A stretch of 18,031 nt of DNA from CBFGWV01 sp965652545 (GTDB taxonomy: Bacteria > Pseudomonadota > Gammaproteobacteria > Competibacterales > Competibacteraceae), in NCBI GenBank assembly GCA_965652545.1, contig CBFGWV010000070.1:1-18031 (forward strand). Direction: 5' to 3'. The position numbers and the translations under genes were made by a program. Each line of letters begins with the position of its first letter. Position 1 is the first letter of the stretch. The notes beneath the pieces are model-generated. The model was not told the origin of the DNA and did no database searches. It worked only from the letters and a program-made list of their open reading frames with translations. This document shows positions 13,053 to 18,031 of this stretch, piece after piece.

Positions 13053-15089
13053 TCAATGGGCCTGTCCCTGTACTTGACCGGCAGCAACCGGCGTCTCTTG
13101 AATGATAGGCAACCAGATGCTGAAGGTCGTGCCCTCGCCGGGTACGCTGGCGACCTCGATCTTGCCGCGATGCCGCTCGATGATGCCGTAAGCCAGGGAC
13201 AAGCCCAGGCCGGTACCTTTGCCGATCGGTTTGGTGGTGAAGAAAGGGTTGAAGATGCGGCTGATGTTCTCCGGCCGGATGCCCTCGCCGGTGTCGGCGA
13301 CTTCAACCTGCACGCCAGCGCCCTCGATGCGGGTGCGGATAGTGATCGTGCCCCGCTTCTTTATGGCATGCCCGGCATTGACCAATAGATTCATGAACAC
13401 CTGGTTCAACTGTGAGGGCAAACACTCCACTTGCGGCAATGCTCCGTAATCCTTTACGACATCGGCTTTGTATTTGATCTGGTTGTTGACGATATTGAGC
13501 GTGCTGTCGATGCCTTGATGCAAATCGGCGAATGTCCACGGCTCGTCTTTGTCCGGATGCGAAAAATCTCTCAAGTCAGTGACAATTTTCGTGATTCGCG
13601 CCGCCCCATCGACTGATTCGTCGATGAGCTGAGGAATGTCGTCCATGAGATAGTCGATGTCAGCACCGAGCTTGGTGCTGTTGAGCGCTCTGGCTTCCGC
13701 CGAAGCTTCGGGCAAATACTTTTCACACTGCCGATAGGCGCGAAGCACCGTTGTCACATCCAGCCAATAGCGCCGCATCGTATGAAGATTGGCCGTGATG
13801 AAACCCATGGGGTTGTTGATCTCATGCGCCACCCCGGCGGCCAATTGCCCGATCGAGGCCATCTTTTCCGATTGGAGCAACTGGTGCTGGGTGTCCTCCA
13901 GGCGCTGGACCTGCAACGCCAGTTCGGCCGTGCGTTGGTCGACCAGCGCCTCCAACCCCTCGCGGTAGCGTGCCAGCTCCGCTTCGGTGCGCTTGCGTGC
14001 GTCGATATCGAGCAAGTACCCCTGCATCAGTGCCGGTCGGTCGCCGACGCTGCGCACAGCGGCCTGAATCCACACCCAGCGGTCCGTCCCGGTGGCATCG
14101 CGCAGGCGGCACTCGCACTCAAACTGCCCGCTGCGGCCATGCATGTGCTTGCGAAGTCCGGCGGCATCCTCGGGCGACAGGCGCTCACGCCAGAAACCCG
14201 GACGCTGCCAGTCCTCCCGGGTGTAGCCGAGCAGCCCCTCCGCCTGCGGCCCGATGAAGGAGAACGTCCAACTGTCGGCGTCGGCCTCCCAGGGCACCAC
14301 GTTGGTGGACTCCAACAGGCGGCGGTAGCGCTCCTCACTGCGCGCCAGGTCCTTCTGCATGTGATTGAGGGCGTCCACGTCGCGACGGATGGAGTCGCGC
14401 ATCTCGTTGATGGCCGTGACCAGCACATCGAACTCGTCCGGCTCGCGGCGCGGCCGCCGCCCATGCAGGACCAGCGGCTCGTCCAAACGCTCGAGCTTCA
14501 ATGTGCGGGCGTAGTCGGCCAGCGCCTTCAACGGTTTGCTCACCATGCTGTGGAAGATCATGAGGATCAGGATGGCGACAACGAACGTTTTGACGCTTTG
14601 TGTCGCCAGGATGATCAGCACCCGATCGGCCAGGCGCCTGTAGATGTCCTCGAAGCTCGCCGTGACGGTGAGCGAGCCCACGCGAACCGGGTCGGCGCGA
14701 CCGCGGAACATCAGCGGGAAGTCGCCACGTATGGGCGCATCGGCCTCCAGGGGGCTGCCCGCCTGGGCAATGACGTCGCCCTCTTCGCTGTAGACCACGA
14801 CCGACCGGATGTCCTGCAGGCGCGCGATACCGCTCAATTGGCTGCGGATGGCCGTTTGATCGAAATGCCAGACTGAGATCGCCAGACTGTCGAGGTAGCT
14901 GGCCTCGATCGCCTGCATACGCTCGTCGATCAGGGACACATCGCGGCGAAACTCCACAAACAGCTGGAAACCGGTGGCGGCCAGGGCAAGCACCGTGCTG
15001 CAGACGAGAATCGCCGCCAGCAGCCGACGCCCGAGTGAGTCGGTGCCGATTTGCCCGAGTACGCTTGCACACCAGTGACGCAGCTTCAT
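13053..15089 (-). CDS. Membrane sensor histidine kinase with HAMP, PAS, HisKA and HATPase domains
   Basis: Sensor kinase of 678 residues. TM1 spans about 23-45, a periplasmic domain of about 110 residues follows, and TM2 spans about 156-182. A HAMP linker follows, then a PAS domain (about 255-370, ending LDIDARKRTEAELARYREGLEAL), a coiled coil, and HisKA with GVAHEINNPMGF and phospho-acceptor His422. The ATPase has NQVFMNLLVNAGHAI (N box, about 560), DTGEGI and GKGTGLGLSLAYGI (about 620-630). The periplasmic part (SLAISVWHFDQTAIRSQLSGI) resembles extracytoplasmic sensor domains of other kinases, not a binding-protein fold. There is no receiver domain and no response regulator in the window. 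I prefer the ATG at 15089 to the TTG at 15095. It is the first gene of an operon with two solute-binding proteins, which may present its ligand. Confidence 0.9.
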   Translation of the reverse strand: MKLRHWCASVLGQIGTDSLGRRLLAAILVCSTVLALAATGFQLFVEFRRDVSLIDERMQAIEASYLDSLAISVWHFDQTAIRSQLSGIARLQDIRSVVVYSEEGDVIAQAGSPLEADAPIRGDFPLMFRGRADPVRVGSLTVTASFEDIYRRLADRVLIILATQSVKTFVVAILILMIFHSMVSKPLKALADYARTLKLERLDEPLVLHGRRPRREPDEFDVLVTAINEMRDSIRRDVDALNHMQKDLARSEERYRRLLESTNVVPWEADADSWTFSFIGPQAEGLLGYTREDWQRPGFWRERLSPEDAAGLRKHMHGRSGQFECECRLRDATGTDRWVWIQAAVRSVGDRPALMQGYLLDIDARKRTEAELARYREGLEALVDQRTAELALQVQRLEDTQHQLLQSEKMASIGQLAAGVAHEINNPMGFITANLHTMRRYWLDVTTVLRAYRQCEKYLPEASAEARALNSTKLGADIDYLMDDIPQLIDESVDGAARITKIVTDLRDFSHPDKDEPWTFADLHQGIDSTLNIVNNQIKYKADVVKDYGALPQVECLPSQLNQVFMNLLVNAGHAIKKRGTITIRTRIEGAGVQVEVADTGEGIRPENISRIFNPFFTTKPIGKGTGLGLSLAYGIIERHRGKIEVASVPGEGTTFSIWLPIIQETPVAAGQVQGQAH

Positions 15090-15191
15090 CGGCAAACCTT
15101 TTTCAGGCCATCATCCGAAGGGTCAGCGACGAGAGGCCCGGCATCCTTGGCGGCCACGCGAGCGTGCCCAGACTCAAGTTCAGCACAGCAT

Positions 15192-15217
15192 GCGGCCCGC
15201 AACACGCGGACGGCCGC
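15192..15217. terminator. Hairpin in the gap between the synthetase and kinase genes
   Basis: GCGGCC (15192-15197) pairs with GGCCGC (15212-15217), with an inner CGC/GCG stem. A T-rich stretch (TTTATTTTC) follows on the plus strand, where no gene ends. On the minus strand it lies 41 bases after the synthetase stop, preceded by A-rich DNA but not followed by a T-run, so it is at best a weak terminator for that operon. The AT-rich stretch 15217-15250 may hold the promoter of the kinase operon; I see no clear -35/-10 pair. Confidence 0.3.
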
Positions 15218-15257
15218 TTTATTTTCAATTGTTTTCCGTCCCTGGGAATAATGTCGC

Positions 15258-16601
15258 TCAGACGCCCTGCCCCCAAGCCCAGTCCAGGGCAGTCACTTCG
15301 GCGCCGAAGCGTTCGTATTCCTGGCGCTTGATGGCGGTAAAGACACGTGTCGTGTCCGGCCCCAGCGCCTCGCGGATGAAGGCGGAGAACTCGAACCGGT
15401 CCAGGGCCGCAGCCCAGTCGGTGGGCAGGCGGTCGCCGGGGTGTTCATAGCCGTTGCCGGTGACCGGCTCGCCCGGGTCCAACTGCTCGACCAAACCTTT
15501 GTAGACGGCCGAGAGCACCAGGGCCAGCACCAGATACGGGTTGGCGTCGGCCCCAGCGACACGGTGCTCCAGATGGCGCGAGGCCGGGGGGCCTGCGGGT
15601 ATGCGCAGACTGACCGAGCGGTTGTTCACGCCCCAGTTGGCGATCAGCGGCGCGTAGCTCTGGCTGCGGAAGCGCCGGTAGCTGTTGGCGTGCGGTGCAC
15701 AGACCGCTTGGGTGTCGGCCATGGTGGCCATCAGGCCGCCGAGCGCGTTGCGCAGCAGCGGCGTACCCTGCGGGTCATCGCTGGCGAACGCATTGTGCCC
15801 ACGGGCGTCGTTGAGGCTGACGTGGACGTGCATGCCGCTGCCGGCCATGCCGGTGAACGGCTTGGCCATGAAACTCGCCGCCATGCCGTGTTGACCGGCG
15901 GTGCCGCGCACCAGGCGCTTCCACAGGATGGCATCGTCGGCGGCACGTAGAGCGTCGTCGCGGTGACGCAGGGTGATCTCGTACTGTCCGGCGGAAAACT
16001 CGGAGATGGTGGTCTCCGAAGGAATGCCTTGCACATCGGCAAAGCGGTGCAGGTCGGCCAGGAGATCGCCTACCGCATCGATGGCATCGAGCTCATAGAC
16101 CTGCGTTGCCTCAGGCCGGCGGCTGACCGGTCGCGGTGAAGGGCTGGCGAGGCTGTCCCCCACGAGCAGGTAGAACTCCAGCTCTACGGCGACCACCGGC
16201 GTGTACCCCAGGTCGGTCAGGCGCTCGATGGCGCGTGCCAGGGCGTGGCGCGGATCGGCGTGGGCCGGCCGTCCATCCAGCTCGTACATGGACAACAGCA
16301 CCTGGGCGATGGGGCGCCGCTGCCACGGCGAGCGCATCAACGTACCGGGCACGGGCTTGCATAGCCGGTCGGCGTCTCCGTCGTCCCAGACCAGGCCGGT
16401 GGCGACGACGTCCTCGCCGAGCATGTCCAGGCCCAGAATCGACCCGGGCAGGTAGCGCCCGTGGACGTAGGCGGCCATCAGTTCGTGCGGCCGCAGCCGC
16501 TTGCCGCGGCTGATGCCGTTGCTGTCGGTGAGGATGAGATCCACCGCCTCCAGGTCGGGGTTGGCCGCGAGAAACGCTTGGGCCTCGATAGGGTCGCTCA
16601 T
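15258..16601 (-). CDS. Glutamine-synthetase-family ligase, gamma-glutamylpolyamine synthetase type
   Basis: Cytoplasmic ATP-dependent ligase of 447 residues that joins glutamate to an amine, most likely a polyamine or similar amine, as PuuA does with putrescine. Visible glutamine-synthetase motifs are LTDSNGISRGKRL near the start, VAVELEFYLL, SEFSAGQYEITLRH, GMAGSGMHVHVSLND (M257, H258, H260), NWGVNNRSVSLRIP and HLEHRVAGADANPYL. The adenylylation-loop region of classical GlnA is absent, as expected for this branch. The start at 16601 overlaps the aminotransferase stop as ATGA; upstream in-frame extensions would lie in that gene. Length agrees with PuuA (about 470). The exact amine is unknown, so I give no gene symbol. 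Confidence 0.88.
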   Translation of the reverse strand: MSDPIEAQAFLAANPDLEAVDLILTDSNGISRGKRLRPHELMAAYVHGRYLPGSILGLDMLGEDVVATGLVWDDGDADRLCKPVPGTLMRSPWQRRPIAQVLLSMYELDGRPAHADPRHALARAIERLTDLGYTPVVAVELEFYLLVGDSLASPSPRPVSRRPEATQVYELDAIDAVGDLLADLHRFADVQGIPSETTISEFSAGQYEITLRHRDDALRAADDAILWKRLVRGTAGQHGMAASFMAKPFTGMAGSGMHVHVSLNDARGHNAFASDDPQGTPLLRNALGGLMATMADTQAVCAPHANSYRRFRSQSYAPLIANWGVNNRSVSLRIPAGPPASRHLEHRVAGADANPYLVLALVLSAVYKGLVEQLDPGEPVTGNGYEHPGDRLPTDWAAALDRFEFSAFIREALGPDTTRVFTAIKRQEYERFGAEVTALDWAWGQGV

Positions 16602-17968
16602 GCGCGCGGTTCCTGAAGCTGTGCGATGGCCGCATCCAGGGCCTGCAACAAGCCGTCGATGTCGGTAGGGTCGGTGGCCGGACAGACCAGCAGCATGTTG
16701 TGAAAGGGTGTAACCAGGTAGCCGCGGTTGAGCAGGTATAGATGCAATGCATGCTCCAGCGCCGGCTGCATGAAAGCCGCGGCGTCCGACCCGTTGGCCG
16801 GCGGCCGGGGCTGGAAGCATAGCTCCATGCGCGCACCGATGCGCACAACACACCAGGGTAACCCGCGGTTGACGATCAGGCGTTCGAGGCCGTGTTGCAG
16901 CCGGTCGGCCAAGGTGCTCATGGCGGCGTAGGCCGCCTCGGTCATGACGAGTTCCAGGTTGCTGCGCATGACCGCCAGCGTGAGCGCATTGGCGGACAAG
17001 GTGGTGCCCATACCGGAGTGACCGCCGGGCACGGCCTCGCGCAGTGCGTTCAAGCGCGCCTGCACCGCGGCGCTCACTCCCCAGGCGGCGGCTGGCAGAC
17101 CGCCGGCCAATGGTTTGCCGACGACGAGGGCGTCGGGCTCCAGCCCCCAGGCGCGCGTGCAGCCACCGGGGCCGGCGCTGATGGTGTGGGTTTCATCGAG
17201 GAGCAGCAGTGTGCCGTGGCGGCGGGTGAGTGCGCGCAAGGCGGTGTGGAAGCCCTCGGCGGGCGGGACGATGCCGATGTTGGTCATGGCCGGCTCGGCC
17301 AGTACGGCGGCGACCTGCCCGTCGGCGAGCGCGGCGGCCAAGGCGGCGGGGTCGTTGAACTCGACCACGCGGGTGTCGACGCTGGCGTCGAACGCCGGGG
17401 CGAGTTGCCCAGGCCGTGGTATGGCGCTGCCATTGGGGCCGAGGCGGGCGAAGGTTTCGTCCACGGCACCGTGGTAGCAGCCCTGGAAGACGAGGATCTT
17501 GTGCCGCCCGGTCACGGCGCGGGCGACGCGCAGGAGGAAGCGGTTGGCGTCGGAGGCGGTGTTGGTGAATTGCCAATAGGCCAGGCCGAAGCGCTGAGCG
17601 AGGTTTTCGGCCACGGCGATGGCATCTTCGGTGGGCAGCATGGCGGTGTAGCCTTCGACGGCCTTTTCGCGCAGACAGCGGGCGACGGGGGCCGGTGAGT
17701 GGCCGAACAGGGCGCCGGTGTCGCCGAGGCAGAAGTCGGCGTACTTGTGGCCGTCGACGTCCCAAAGGCGGGCGCCTTCAGCGCGCGCGAGATAAAGGGG
17801 GAAGCCGGTGCCCCAGTCGCGCATCCAGTGCAGGGGGACGCCATCGGGCAGGTGGATGCGGGCGCGTTCGTAGTGCGCGTATGAACGACGGTGGTTGGAC
17901 TCGAAGCGGTGCCGCTCGTCATCAAGCAAGGCGTCGATACGGCTGGCGGGCAGGACGGCGGTGGGCAT
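16598..17968 (-). CDS. Class III PLP-dependent aminotransferase
   Basis: Aminotransferase of 456 residues of the fold type I, class III group, resembling glutamate-1-semialdehyde aminomutase-like and omega-amine transaminases. It shows the N-terminal substrate strand LWDVDGHKYADFCLGDTGALFGHSP, TNTASDANRFLLRVARAVTGR, a CYHG motif, and LLLLDETHTIS with D258 as partner of the PLP ring nitrogen. VVGKPLAGG carries K285 as the Schiff-base lysine. True HemL is improbable, because the gene is coupled to an amine ligase and not to haem genes. Likely role: moving the amino group of an amine or omega-amino acid to pyruvate or 2-oxoglutarate. The start at 17968 gives a normal N-terminus, but no clear Shine-Dalgarno sequence precedes it. 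The 63 bases beyond it to the window end show nothing I can name. Confidence 0.88.
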   Translation of the reverse strand: MPTAVLPASRIDALLDDERHRFESNHRRSYAHYERARIHLPDGVPLHWMRDWGTGFPLYLARAEGARLWDVDGHKYADFCLGDTGALFGHSPAPVARCLREKAVEGYTAMLPTEDAIAVAENLAQRFGLAYWQFTNTASDANRFLLRVARAVTGRHKILVFQGCYHGAVDETFARLGPNGSAIPRPGQLAPAFDASVDTRVVEFNDPAALAAALADGQVAAVLAEPAMTNIGIVPPAEGFHTALRALTRRHGTLLLLDETHTISAGPGGCTRAWGLEPDALVVGKPLAGGLPAAAWGVSAAVQARLNALREAVPGGHSGMGTTLSANALTLAVMRSNLELVMTEAAYAAMSTLADRLQHGLERLIVNRGLPWCVVRIGARMELCFQPRPPANGSDAAAFMQPALEHALHLYLLNRGYLVTPFHNMLLVCPATDPTDIDGLLQALDAAIAQLQEPRA

Positions 17969-18031
17969 GGGGAAGGACTGTTGGTGGCGACCGTCAACTA
18001 TTAGCGCAACGGCGCAGGGTCGGCAAATGGC

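Noticed and set aside
13037..13306. N-terminal extension of the binding protein at 12215-13036 up to 13306
   Set aside because: It would overlap the kinase ATPase domain in another frame and bury the signal peptide; the ATG at 13036 has GAGGAGA at good spacing.
1..18031. CRISPR arrays, tRNA genes, insertion sequences, prophage genes
   Set aside because: No regularly spaced direct repeats, cloverleaf sequences, transposase or phage-structural products were seen on either strand.

Overview
The window is GC-rich (roughly 65-70% in most lines I counted), densely coded and has no rRNA, tRNA, CRISPR array, transposase or phage gene that I can recognise. The protein families, the twin-arginine-type signal peptides and the REP-like palindromes suggest a gammaproteobacterium, possibly of the Chromatiales type. 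That placement is inference; no marker gene here fixes the taxon.

Layout. (1) Positions 1-1662, minus strand: a partial solute-binding protein, preceded by a GNAT acetyltransferase. The acetyltransferase leader holds a strong intrinsic terminator just before the start codon, with a second, partly competing stem and a tiny Arg-rich ORF, so it looks like an attenuator. (2) 1929-3496, plus strand: translationally coupled pnuC and a nadR-like gene (nicotinamide riboside uptake, then kinase plus adenylyltransferase to NAD). (3) 3602-7234, plus strand: a 1210-residue protein of no family I recognise. It has repeated beta-like segments, collagen-like Gly-rich stretches, a long coiled coil, a hydrophobic segment, more helices and a beta-rich C-terminal third. 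(4) 7449-11218, plus strand: an overlapping metallophosphoesterase and SMC-like ATPase pair, related to SbcD/SbcC but without a zinc hook. REP-like elements lie on both sides of this pair. (5) 11390-15089, minus strand: a tight operon of a membrane PAS histidine kinase followed by two solute-binding proteins, both paralogues of the one at the window start. There is no ABC permease or ATPase and no response regulator. (6) 15258-17968, minus strand: a class III aminotransferase overlapping by 4 bases a glutamine-synthetase-family enzyme of the gamma-glutamyl-polyamine synthetase type.

How it may work together. Regions 5 and 6 could be a nitrogen-compound sensing and catabolism locus: periplasmic binding proteins and a sensor kinase beside an amine-glutamylating ligase and an aminotransferase. 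This is inferred from adjacency only. Region 2 is NAD salvage. Region 4 is DNA end processing or repair.

The best candidates for something new are the 1210-residue protein, the terminator-controlled acetyltransferase leader, and the permease-less solute-binding-protein/kinase operon. That operon also shows a sharp internal change in base composition.
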